Position numbers and translations under genes: made by a program | The notes under the pieces: model-generated | What the model was told of the DNA's origin: nothing | The model's database searches: none | Seen by the model: the letters and a program-made list of their open reading frames with translations, nothing else | Part shown: positions 13,797 to 24,465 of the stretch, one piece after another | How the letters are laid out: each line of letters begins with the position of its first letter | Numbering within the stretch: position 1 is the first letter of the stretch | DNA from: Cycas panzhihuaensis | Lineage: Eukaryota > Cycadophyta | Reading direction: 5' to 3' | DNA length: 64,000 nucleotides | NCBI GenBank assembly: GCA_023213395.1 | Contig: CM041465.1 | Coordinates: 171,561,741 to 171,625,740, forward strand

Positions 13797-14541
13797 TTAA
13801 GGTATAGGAGCTGTGTTATTTCCTCTTCCATGAGATCTTCCTCTAGTAGTTTTAAAACTTGAAGCTTGAAAATTTTGAGCTTGAAAATTTTGAGAATATA
13901 TATTTCCTTGAGGATCCAGTCTCCTAAATCTTCCCCTTAAGCATGTTGTCGAGATAAATGGTTGCTTCATATCTTTATTGGAATTTTCCTTTCTTTCCTC
14001 TTCTATGAGTAGCATGGAAAGTAATTGATCAATTATAAGTGTAGATAAGTCTCTAATGACTTCTATGGTTGTTGTAATATTCTCAAACTTCTTAGCTCTT
14101 GTTACACACCATAGAATTTTCTCTACAACTCTTTGTTCTAGGACTTGTTCCCTTAGAGTTTGTATTTAAATCACTACATCTTTAATTCTAATGATAAAGC
14201 CATTGATTAACTCATAAGCACATATTCTAAGGCTCTTAAAGTTCTTTCTAGTTGTTTTTAATATTATACTTGTCGTACCATCATAAGTTATTTTAAAAGT
14301 ATCCCAAACTTGCTTAGCAATTATTCCACTTGGAAGGCAAGGGTATACTTCTTCTTCTAGATTTGCATAAATAAATTCAGGTGCAAGAGCATTCTTCATT
14401 TAAGTTTTTGGAGTTGAAAAAGTAAAACATTTAACACTATGCCTTAAAAACCTTTATTAGTTAATGAAATTTGCATTCTTATAGACCACCCCAAATAGTT
14501 CTTTCCATTATATTTGGGATAATAAATTTATATGAAGCCAT
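13797..14541 (-). pseudogene. Ty1/copia Gag pseudogene, copy A
   Basis: Capsid-like polyprotein of a copia retrotransposon, which would form cytoplasmic virus-like particles. On the minus strand an ATG at 14541 begins MASYKFIIPNIMERTIWGGL, then after frame changes comes AKQVWDTFKITYDG, and then QRVVEKILW followed by DLSTL, the typical Gag_pre-integrase/UBN2-like signature of copia Gag. The last part is basic and Gln/Arg/Gly-rich (RGRSHGRGN) and stops at 13797. Several stops and frameshifts break it. The minus-strand primer-binding site and LTR at 15886 and 15898 lie upstream in the right order, so this is the 5' part of one element. Block B has the same gag at 47585-48327. Confidence 0.8.
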
Positions 14542-15885
14542 TACAAAAGTTCACCTTAAATGCATATAAGACGGGCCACACATTCACACAGATATGTTAA
14601 TAAGATGATAGATACCCTATCCTAGATTTTAGGACCTCCTTCTACCTATTAATCCTTTATAGGACTTAATATATAAATTATAATAAATTTCTTAATAAAA
14701 TACTTTACTATAGCCTTCTAGGTTTTAAAACTCAATTTCCTTAGAGTTAAGAAATAGATTGAAAGATGATGTAGAGGGCGTAAAAGAAAATTTTATCTAG
14801 TTACCATGTAGGGATTTAATATAAAGGCTCCACTTTGGAATAAAATTTCTCCATGAAAATGGCACCAAAAAATATCATATCTTATATCAAAATGACTATT
14901 TTTTAGACAAGATTCCAAAATTTAGACTCTTTAGAAAATGGACTCCTAAAACTTAAGATATTAAAGAAAATACATAATTGCCCCTTTGTGAAAAATAAAA
15001 TTGGGTGGATTAGGGTTTAACCCCTCTTACTAATTAATGGTTGGATATATGAGACTATTAAGGACTAGGAGCTAAAGTCACTAAGAGCTAATAGACTCTG
15101 AATAGAATTCTAATCTAGCTTAATTTTTTTAAAATATTGTAAAATAAAAATACATATATATTGAGTGTTAAACATTTCACCTACATGTCAAAAATTCTTC
15201 CTCAGTCTATAAAAAAGTTAAATAAACTCTATAAATAATAGATCAAATGATATTCGTATAGGTGAGGTTGAGGCACTAATGGATCACTCAATGTAGATTC
15301 CTCATATACTTATAATGGGTATAGATAAGTTACACACCATAGAGACTGAATCTCCATGGAGCAACTTAAGATGACATAATCTCTAAAGGTAGAATGACTA
15401 TGAGTGATGAATCCAAGGGCATACGTCTCCACACATAGCAGTGAACCAACATAGTTCCACAGATGATTCACACTAGGATGGTCACATAATATGAATTAAA
15501 TGCACCATTTAGATAAGAAGATATATGTCATGGGGAGTATAATAAATATAAATGAATATAAATGATTTCAAATAAGGAGAACATATTTGAATAGATTCTC
15601 AAATAGACTTGGAATAACTCCATAATTAAATAGAAAATGGCTTCAAAATAAAATTGAACAAACTATAATAAGTATGTCTACCAACATACAAACTAGATAA
15701 TCTTGTATATGCAACTTAGGGTTTCTTTATCAAAATGGATAACACAAAAAACTGAATCTATATAGCCACCTCCTCATAATCAATAAACTAGGGTTTCACC
15801 TTAACACTGGTAAACTAGTAAACCTATAAAATAATAGACTTGTAATATATCTTTCTTTTTATCATAGCTCTAATATTTCACTTAA
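14542..15885. other. Leader region between copia primer-binding site and gag (copy A)
   Basis: About 1.3 kb of AT-rich sequence lies between the minus-strand primer-binding site and the gag start. This is long for a copia leader, so it may contain other insertions. No gene is recognisable. Collinear with about 48330-49665. Confidence 0.45.
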
Positions 15886-15897
15886 GCGCTAATACCA
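15886..15897 (-). other. Minus-strand primer-binding site, tRNA-Met type (copy A)
   Basis: On the minus strand the sequence reads tggtattagcgc, a decayed tggtatcagagc. In block B (49667-49678) it reads tggtattagagc, closer to the consensus. It directly adjoins an LTR-like end (minus-strand ...tgctaca). Confidence 0.65.
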
Positions 15898-16230
15898 TGT
15901 AGCAAAATGAAATTGATAGAAATTAATAATGTACAAATAAAAATAAACAAACACTATGATCATAATGGTACCCTTAAAGTACCTTAGATTAACACTAGAA
16001 TAATATTATAACTTTATTTAGTATGATATATTAAGTGTGTATTTATATTACATAAGTTGGCTATGCATGGGACCCACAACATAATGCCAACATAATAACA
16101 TAATTAATTATACAAATATGCATTGTAATTTTGCCTCATGAAGTATGAACCAAGCTATTTCAATAATATCAACCACTTAGATCATGTGTGAGAATCTTTA
16201 CATCAACTAATCATGTGTCAACCATTAAAC
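15898..16230 (-). mobile_element. Minus-strand LTR of the copia-type element (copy A)
   Basis: Begins tgtagcaaaatg on the plus strand, directly next to the primer-binding site, giving the CA end of a minus-strand LTR. The far end is uncertain; a plausible one is near 16220 (atgtgtca). No second LTR copy was found, so the boundary cannot be fixed. Confidence 0.45.
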
Positions 16231-18074
16231 CACTTAAAGTAAGTACTACCTGAATATTTTAAAGTTCAGTATTCATATGCTCCCTCTTAATTCTTAATTT
16301 ATAAAACTTCTCAAATGTCTTTAAAACCATATTGGACCACCTTTTTATCATACCACCTATGAATACCAATAATCAAACTTATCTTCAACATGCTTATTTT
16401 ACTACAAGCAAATGTCATATTATATTATCTCATCTTACCACCTATAAATCATTAATCAAACACAATAAAAACTTATTATAACATAAAAAGTTTCTCCTTA
16501 ACAAAGTTATATCTTGTACTTATAAGTTACAAAATAAATTGATTAACTAATCAATAAGCCAAATTCACTAATGTCCATATAAAATAGCAACCATTTACCA
16601 AAATGCATGGTAAAATAATTTCTATAATTAGTAGTTAACTAAAAAGTATTTCATATATGTGGTTCATCATCCTCTTTAATAATAAACAACATACTTTAAG
16701 AATAAGCTAAACAACTTAGACAAATAAACATGTTATAATAAGAGTAGCTTATAATTTTGTATAGGTAAACACTTGTAGTTTTCTTTAGTAACCATCAATA
16801 ATTTTGCATAGGTAACACTTGTAGTTTTCTTTAGTAACCAATCTCTCTTAATCACCTCATCAAACCAACAAAACCATAGAGGTATTAACATTATTAAGGA
16901 ATCTAAAAGTTGTACAATTACACTATTATTTTAAGTATCCTAATAAGATAGCTTGGATATGGCAAGATGATGGACAATGTCTATTATACAAAGTAAATGG
17001 ATTTCCTTCCCTTTGCTACACTCTAAAAAGGAATTTCTTGGGGATCATACCATAAAGTATAGTGCTATGGTGAATGGACTTTACTATTATAGGGGAGATT
17101 TACAAACTCAACATCCATATTATTCTTCAAATATGCATATATGTATCATTAGAAAATTAAGGTTGATATCATGTGAGATGAATATAAAAAAGAAAGTAGT
17201 ATAAAATACCATATTTAAATAATTAAATGATTATATATGTGTGTGTACTTAATAAAGGACTAATAAGAAATAGTTAGAAATACATGAAGATTTGAGAGCT
17301 TTAATCACACATACTAAGAACACTCATATATTCATATATTATAGGTATTTGCTTGTTTACTCAGTTATGAGAAATAATTATATGCACCTAGAAGAATTTA
17401 TATAAATTTATGTACACTAATTTAGAGTACACAACAATACACCACAAAGTAATTAATACATCATTAAGTGGTTACAATGATCACTCACATAATCCATGTA
17501 TTAAACTTTATCTTCAACACTTGACCATAATGTTTTATTCATTGTGATTTATAGAAAATACTTTTTGACTTTACCAAATAAGTGTGGGACCCCTTTAATT
17601 GTGCTTTCTTATTTTCTTCTTAATTCCCATATTAACTCTTCCAATTTAAGGCCCTTAAGCTTCAACATTATTTTTAGCTTTTAGGCATGATTTATCAATG
17701 TTTACATAAAGAAACAACCATCTAGTAGAATATATAAGTAGCCAATCACTGCAAATACTAGTTTTTTAGGAAGTTCTTCATATATATGGTTTATCTACAT
17801 CTATAAAATTTCATGAGTTATTTATTTATAATCTTTCCATGTATTCACACTTATCATAGTGCATTATAAAAGTAGGCCAAACTACCTAACTAAACAAATA
17901 CTAAGCCAAATGTTGTAGGGGCATAATATTAAAATTATTAACATGTAAGAAATAAGATTAAAATTAATATTTATAAGGTTTTTAACAAAATAATAATCAA
18001 TAGTTTGTATATTGGTTTTTGAAAAACTTTGCACCTTTTCTAGGGAAATTAAACCTTTATGTCTAGATTAAATT
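16231..18074. other. AT-rich filler and probable gypsy LTR sequence of block A
   Basis: Collinear with about 50000-51856. It ends inside the LTR whose primer-binding site is at 24454. A possible LTR start, tgtaggggcataatat, lies near 17916. No credible gene; the 75-codon frame at 16977-17204 is not conserved in block B. Confidence 0.5.
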
Positions 18075-18086
18075 TTCTTTTAATTA
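18075..18086 (+). repeat. LINE target-site duplication, left copy
   Basis: ttcttttaatta differs from the right copy (24405-24416, ttcctttaatta) by one base. Block B has a single uninterrupted ttcctttaatta at 51857-51868. Confidence 0.9.
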
Positions 18087-18633
18087 AACATTCCTGAGAG
18101 TTTTCAGCTTTGCGTCTGCGTTTACTTAGGAAAAATGTCTGCGTCTGCTTTGGGGTTTTGGCGTTTAGCGTGGCGGAGGAAGGCCTAGTGCGGACTGGGA
18201 CGCGATGACATCCATTGGAGGGCCTTGGCAAGGTAGATAGGGACCTGCACAAGGTACTGGTTGGGTTCGCTCGTCCCATAGACCCCTTTTCGAGGGAAGA
18301 CGAATCAGGAAAGGTGCTAGAGAGGCGCGGCTCATGGCGTAACAGAAAGTCAGTCCAACGCCCTACTCTTTGGTTTATTTTAGAACGGCGGCCTCTTCAG
18401 AGCATTACAGTGTTAGCAGGGAGGCAGTTGGCGATTAGCTTTAGCCCCTGCTTGAAGATTGACAGCTCATTGGTGGAGCCTAAGTGGGATAGGAGTCTGG
18501 GGCGGTGTTGTGAATGCAGATTTATAGAGGAACCACTGGCCAGCAGACCTTTGTTTGTGGAATTCGAAGCCATGGTATGCTTATGCTTTCTTTGTTGGTT
18601 CTTCCTTACAGTTTTTAATATTTAAATTTGGAA

Positions 18634-20050
18634 ATGGATTATAATCCTCAAAACCACATTCAAATCCCCAACTTGACCTCAGGGAAATCCTACCGAGACG
18701 TATTGAAATCAAATGAAGAGGAAACCTTTGACCTAACGCCAATGGTTATTGACAACAAAGTTAGATTGAAAATACCCCTAACTCTTGTGGAGAGAACGAA
18801 AACTTTGGGAGAATTGCCTTGTTGGCAGATTCCTGGGACCTAGGCCGGGCCTAGAGACTATCAGAAGTTGGACAAGAGCTAAATAGAAAATGGCTAGAGG
18901 CATGGAAGTAATTGCCATGCCCAAGGGGTGTGTACTATTTAAATTCTCCTCTCATGAAGATATGTCTAGTATCCTGCTTAGGGCTCTATGGATGTTTGGC
19001 AGGAAAGCTTTGTCTCTTGAGAAATGGCATAGGGACTTTGATCCCTCTACTCCTAAAATTAAACAAGCCCCTTTACGGATTTAACTCCTGGGTCTTCCAT
19101 TACACCATTGGAACCCAGAAGTTTTTAAAGGCATAGCTAAAGCAGTTGGTCCTCTACTAGCAGTTGATTCTACGACAAAGAATAAGAGCAGACTCATTAA
19201 CACTAGAATATGTGCTCTAATATGGCTGGATAAACCCCTCCTGGACGATATCTGGATGGACATGCCAGATGGGAGTTGGGTGCAGCCGTTGATTTATGAA
19301 ATGGACCATATAAGATACTCCACTTGCAGAAACCTAGGGCATCTACCCCAAAAATGCCCAGGGGTTCAGCCTCCAATGGATGAGATTAATAAGGGATCCA
19401 CAGAACCAGATCTCCAGGATAGGAAGGAAAAGGATCAAGAGGCGGTACCAGAACATGCTGGTCATATGGCAGTAATAGAGACCCCCTTTAGGAATCTGGG
19501 CTTCGACCCCAACGAGGAGGATTCGCTCCTAGAGGAAGGTGAGCAAATTCCTCAAGCCTTTATGGCCTCAGGTAACCAGGTTGGCGAGGCCAGTTTAGGG
19601 GTTCCTCCCCCTGTTGAGACTACCAGCAAGACACAAACTATCCTATCTGTACCACAGCGGGCAGGGGATAAGCAAGCTGCGGGAAGGTTAGGTGTGTCCC
19701 CTACCGCAGAGGTTGAAGATGTTCCTAAGGAATCCAAGAACCAGAGACAGTGGGTTGGGGCTGAGGAGGCAGTGCCCATTCTAGAGGACTTAGGAGAGCC
19801 AGATCCAAATCCAACACCACAACCGAGTTCCCAGAAAAAGCAGCTGGATGTGGGAGTTGAAAAGAAGGTAGGGAGGCCACCCCTGAAGCTACTAAGAGAG
19901 AGAGAAGCGGTTGCCCAAGTAGACCAAGACAACAAAAAAACTTTAAAGGAAGTACTCCTAGAAGGGCCTACCCTTAGATCCAATACGATAGGCAAAGAGC
20001 CTCTGAAAGGAGAGCCTGCTGAAGTCTGGAAGCAAAGGAAAAAGAGATGA
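18634..20050 (+). pseudogene. LINE ORF1 (RNA-binding, zinc-knuckle protein), broken
   Basis: ORF1 proteins bind the element's RNA. Visible: ATG at 18634; KSYRDVLKS about 20 residues in, the usual start of the plant LINE DUF4283-like region; a stop at 18841 and a frame change before about 18890; VIAMPKGCVLFKF; a stop at 19082-19084; LPLHHWNPEVFKGIAKAVG in the same frame; then a CCHC knuckle STCRNLGHLPQKC near 19318-19356. The knuckle's first Cys is Tyr (TAC), so zinc binding is likely lost. The C-terminal 220 residues are acidic and Pro/Gln-rich and end in KQRKKR. The stop TGA at 20048-20050 overlaps the ORF2 ATG at 20047. Confidence 0.85.
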
Positions 20051-23000
20051 AGCTAATATCATGGAATATCAGGCGTCTCAACGCCCACTCGAAGCAGAGG
20101 ATTATTAGGGATATGAGAGATAAATTTCTACTGGATCTGATATTCCTGCAGGAAACTAAAATGAATAAGGAGAATGGCCCAAGAATCAAGAACAAAATTT
20201 GGAAGACCGCTGAAAGTTTTGGGATCGAATATGCCCAAGGTACTGAGGGCTTATTGGTCCTATGCAATCTGTCAACATGGTCAGGAGAACTCTTCCTGGC
20301 AGAGGGATCTTTTATATCGGTTTGATTAATGAATAAAAGCAACAACCTATCGTGGTTAGCCACAAATGTTTATGCTCCAAATTGTCAAGAGGCCAGGAAA
20401 AGGCTATGGGACAGATTATTAGTGGCCCACAGGGATTGCCAGCAACCATGGCTACTGGCGGGCGACTTCAACTCGGCGCTGTCCCCGGGTCATAAGAAAG
20501 GAGGCTCTGGGGGATGGACAACTAGCATGGGAGAGTTTAGTGATTTCCTTTAGCAAGGGGGACTGGAGGACATAAAACTCAGGGCGGCTTCTTATACATG
20601 GTTAAATAAACGTTTGGGGAATGACTTAATTCAAATTAAACTGGATAGGGTGTTGGTCAATTATGACTAGATGAGGAGCTTTAATGACTTCACCCTTGAG
20701 GCATTACCGAGGATAAGCTCTGACCATTCCCCACTCTTGCTTCAATTTTCGGACCTGGGTAAATTTATAGGGTCCCCCTTCAAGTTCGAGCTAACATGGC
20801 TTCGTCACCCCGATCTTAGGAATAGGGTTGAGGAATGGTGGCGAATTCAAATCAAGGGCCACGCAATGTTTAGATTTTCGAAGAAGCTTAAATGGATTAA
20901 AAAATAAGTTAAGGCTTGGAACAAGGAGGTATTCCAAAATATTCATATGTAGAAGGATAAAACTATCAGTGATCTGAAAGATATTGAGGATAGGATTGAA
21001 CGTACGGGCATATCCCCTGAGCTAGATAAGACTGAGAAGGAGCTAGTTGAGAAGTCGGACGAGATTCTCATCAGAGAAGAAATCCACTAGAGATAGAAAT
21101 CCAGGGCTCTTTGGTTGGCTGAAGGCGACAGGAATACAAAATTTTTCCATATGACTACAGTTAAACATAGATCTAGCAATAGAACTTCCAGTCTTCAAAA
21201 GGAAGATGGCTCGGTTGTTAGCTCGACTGAAGAAATGAAGGAGTTGGCCAGCGACTACTTCAAGGATCTATTCACTGAACCCCAGGATGGGGACATGGAC
21301 AGTAGAAGAGACTTCCTAAACAACATCCCCAGGCTGGTGAATGAAGCTCAAAATGCACAGCTGAATGTTCTGTTCACTTTAGAGGAAGTCAGGATGGCTC
21401 TCTTTAGTATGAAAAAAGATAAAGCTTCTGGCCCTGATGGTTTTCCTTCAGATTTCTTCCAAGAGTATTGGGATATTATCAAAGGAGACCTAATGGAAGC
21501 CTTGCAGGAGTTCTATGTAAATAAAAAGATGCTGCAGGAATGGTAGACTACATTCCTAATCCTCATTCCCAAAAAAGAAGGAGCGAAAAGGATGGATGAG
21601 TTTCGTCCAATCAGTCTTTGTAAAGTTAAATACAAGATTTTTACCAAGGTCCTGGTCAACAGACTGAAGAGAATTATGCCAAATATTATCTCCCACAACC
21701 AGGACGGGTTTCTCCGAGGCAGGCAGATTTATGATGGATATATTGTTGTCTACGAAACAATCCATTCAGTTGCTAAAAGGAAGGAGCCTGCAATGCTCAT
21801 CAAGATCGATCTCACGAAGGCCTTCGATAGAGTCTCCTGGGAATGCCTGTTAAATTGCCTAGAGGCATTTGGCTTTGGGGAACCTTGGCGGTCTTGGATC
21901 AAGCTGTGTATTGGCAATCCTCAATTTTCTGTTATTATCAACGGTTCATCTTCCAGATTTTTTCCCAGATTTAGGGGGCTGAGGCAAGGAGATCCCCTTT
22001 CCCCCTTTTTATTCATCATGATGGTCGAAGTTCTTTGGCGTAACCACGGAGTCCGCTAGGAGGCTTGGGTTCTTAAACGACATCAAACCGACATCGGGGG
22101 TGGACAATGTGGTTCACCATCAATTTGTAGACGATAGTATCTTTCTTGGAAAAGTGTCTGTAAGGGAGGCCTCCAGATTTAAAGAGATCCTGGGGCTTTT
22201 TGAGAAGGCCACGAATCAGAAGATAAGTCTCAGGAAGAGCGATGTCTTTTTCTTAAATACCCCAGGATGTATCCAAGGCAGGATCAGTAGAATCCTAGGG
22301 ATGGATATAAAAAAGCTTCCCATAATTTATCTAGGTTTGCCCCTTTTTGTTGGCAAGATGCCCAAAGATATGTGGAACCCTCTTATAGATAGGATGTAAA
22401 GAAAGTTAGCGGGTTGGAAAGGTGCCCTCCTGAATCTAGCTGGAAAACTCCAGCTAGTTGCTTCTACCCTTCAAAGCATCCCAGTGTTTTGGATGTCCAT
22501 CTTTAGGGTTCCGCATGGTATCTCAGACATCATTGAATCAATCCAGAAAAGGTTTCTTTGGTCTGGGACATAAATTAAAGACAAGATTCATTTGGTGAGT
22601 TGGAGTAAAGTTTGTACTCTGAAATGGGCTGGTGGCCTTAATTTGTGAAGGCTCCCTCTCTTCAATGTCACCCTTGGGGCAAAGCTTGGGTGGAGATTAT
22701 TCAAAGGTGGGGAAAGACTTTGGGAGAGGATCCTTTCTAGAAAATACATTCAGGGGGGCTCCCTTTTGGATAGCAGTGTATCATTGGTTGGCTCTACCAT
22801 CTGGAGGAGCATCCTTAAAGCTTGGGCAGCTATCAGGGATGGCTTAAAATGGAGACTGGGTGATGGCAATTCCATCAGATTCTGGGAAGACGTGTGGTGT
22901 TGTGACAAGCCTCTGAAGGAGTTTCCTGACCCGATGCCTTTAATGGGACCTTGTGTTAGGCAATATGGTAAAATAATTAAAGATTATTGGTCTGGGAGAG

Positions 23001-24244
23001 AAGGGAGCAGGACCTGGAGGAATTTTGAGGATATCCATGGGATAGGCAGCCTGCAGGAGGGTCTCAATAAGATTAAAAGGTTTCTAGGGAAGAGTTATAT
23101 CCCTAGAACTCCTTCGCAGGATTCGATGGTGTGGCCCTCGAGCTCGTCAGGGGAGTATACAAAGGCAACAGGTTACCAAGATTTATGCTCGAAAAGAGAG
23201 GACAAGAAAAACCCATTGCTGGAAGGTGTCTGGAGGCTCCTCCTCATTCCGAAAATAACTCTCTTCTGGTGGACCTATCTTAAGAACAAAATTCTCATTG
23301 TAGATAACCTTCAAAAGCAAGGCTTTATGTTGGCTAACAGATGTATTTTATGCTGCAAAGGGGAGGAATCCATTTATCACATCATCCTTGAGTGCCCTTT
23401 CACAAGGGAAGTTTGGAGGATGTTGCTTGGGAAGCTGGAAGTGTGTTGGACATTCTTGCAAAAGACAGCTGACCTCTGGCTCGCTTGGCAAAGCCCATTC
23501 AAAAGTAATACTCTCAGCCACATCTAGAAGAATATGCTCCCGATTTTGGCATGGAATATTTGGAAAGAAAGGAACAGTAGGATCTTCCAGGGAAAAGAGA
23601 AGGACCAGATGGTTGTCTACAGCAGAATTTGTTCAGACATCAGAGAAAACATTGGAAATGTCAAAGAAAAATACATATCCCTGACAGAGAGTAGGATCTT
23701 GCTCAAATGGGGCATAGAACCTGAATTCGTGGAGTCTAAGCCCAAAAGTACTAGATGGATCCCTCTGAAGGAGCCCTGGTTCAAAATAAACTTTGACGGG
23801 GCAGAGAAAGGAAACCCTGGTGAAGCCGGGGGTGGGGGAATTTGTAGGGATTGTGAAGGCTCTCCCATCTGGGCCTTTGTGAACTATTATGAGAGCCAAA
23901 CGAACAACTATGCAGAAATGCATGCCATGCTTAAAGCCCTTGACTTAGCATGCTTAGGGAGCATTCAGAGGATGGTGATAGCGAGGGACTCTGAGGTTGT
24001 TTTAAACTCGCTAAAAGGTGAGGCCCTTCTGGACTGGAGATTTCAGGCCATAATCAAAGATGCCAAAGAGATCATCAAAGGTTTACCGGACATCTATATA
24101 AGACACACTCTGAGAGAAAGCAATAAAGCAACAAACTTCCTAGCTAATTGGGGGGTGAGGAACAAGAGGAGTCAAGTATGGAGATTTGATTTTCCTAGGG
24201 ACCTTCTGACTCTAGTTGACAAGGATTTGATCTGTAATAGCTAG
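20047..24244 (+). pseudogene. LINE ORF2 (endonuclease, reverse transcriptase, RNase H), broken
   Basis: This polyprotein would nick target DNA and copy the element RNA in the nucleus. Endonuclease: SWNIR at the N terminus, FLQETK, NVYAP, GDFN (about 20461) and SDHSPL (about 20719). Reverse transcriptase: EGDRNTKFFH (about 21120), SGPDGFP, FRPISLC, DLTKAFDRVSWE, GLRQGDPLSPFLF, then FVDDS, the catalytic box, near 22126. zf-RVT: CILCCKGEESIYHIILEC near 23347-23400. RNase H: FDGA, NNYAEMHAM, ARDSEV, and KATNFLAN where a catalytic Asp is usual. Breaks: stops near 20323, 20551, 20668, 20905, 20950, 21088, 21094, 21544, 22397, 22571, 22646 and 23525, and a frameshift near 22035. The final stop at 24242-24244 looks natural. 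Confidence 0.95.
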
Positions 24245-24404
24245 CCGCGGGGCTTGTCCTGTCATTCTAGTCCTTTTGCCTATTCCGTGGGGTTGTCACG
24301 ATTAATATTGATTTGCCATTCTATTGTTGTTGATGTACTAGGTTGTGGGAGCCTGTTTTCAAACCCACTTTAATTCATTTTATCTTACCAAAAAAAAATA
24401 AATA
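24245..24404 (+). other. LINE 3' UTR and A-rich tail
   Basis: About 145 bp after the ORF2 stop, ending cattttatcttacc followed by nine A and taaat. A short oligo(A) tail preceded by tacc is consistent with target-primed reverse transcription of a plant L1 RNA. Confidence 0.85.
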
Positions 24405-24416
24405 TTCCTTTAATTA
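24405..24416 (+). repeat. LINE target-site duplication, right copy
   Basis: ttcctttaatta directly follows the A-rich tail and equals the empty site in block B (51857-51868). Confidence 0.9.
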
Positions 24417-24453
24417 TATATTTTTCATCTAATATGTCTCAACCTTGCCACAA

Positions 24454-24465
24454 TGGTATTAGAGC
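24454..24465 (+). other. Primer-binding site of plus-strand Ty3/gypsy element (block A)
   Basis: tggtattagagc follows ccttgccaca (a CA LTR end) with one spacer base. It matches the tRNA-Met primer-binding site at 11 of 12 positions. Upstream LTR sequence is interrupted by the LINE. The block B equivalent is at 51906-51917. Confidence 0.75.

Larger units (their letters stand above)
18087..24404 (+). mobile_element. Nearly full-length plant L1-type LINE
   Basis: A 6.3-kb non-LTR retrotransposon, visibly more GC-rich than its surroundings. Order: 5' UTR of about 550 bp (18087-18633), ORF1 (18634-20050), ORF2 (20047-24244), 3' UTR, and an A-rich tail after ttacc at about 24390. Flanked by 12-bp target-site duplications. 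The plant L1 group is indicated by an ORF1 with a DUF4283-like part and a CCHC knuckle, an ORF2 with apurinic-type endonuclease, reverse transcriptase and zf-RVT, and a C-terminal RNase H. It inserted in the LTR of a Ty3/gypsy element. The 136-codon frame at 18215-18625 lacks an ATG at its start and a known domain, so I treat it as 5' UTR. Around twelve in-frame stops in ORF2 make it inactive. Confidence 0.96.

Noticed and set aside
18215-18625. 136-codon frame in front of LINE ORF1
   Set aside because: It begins at a TTG, has no recognisable domain, and lies in the expected LINE 5' UTR.
19552-19995. 147-codon minus-strand frame
   Set aside because: Antisense shadow of the acidic C-terminal part of LINE ORF1.
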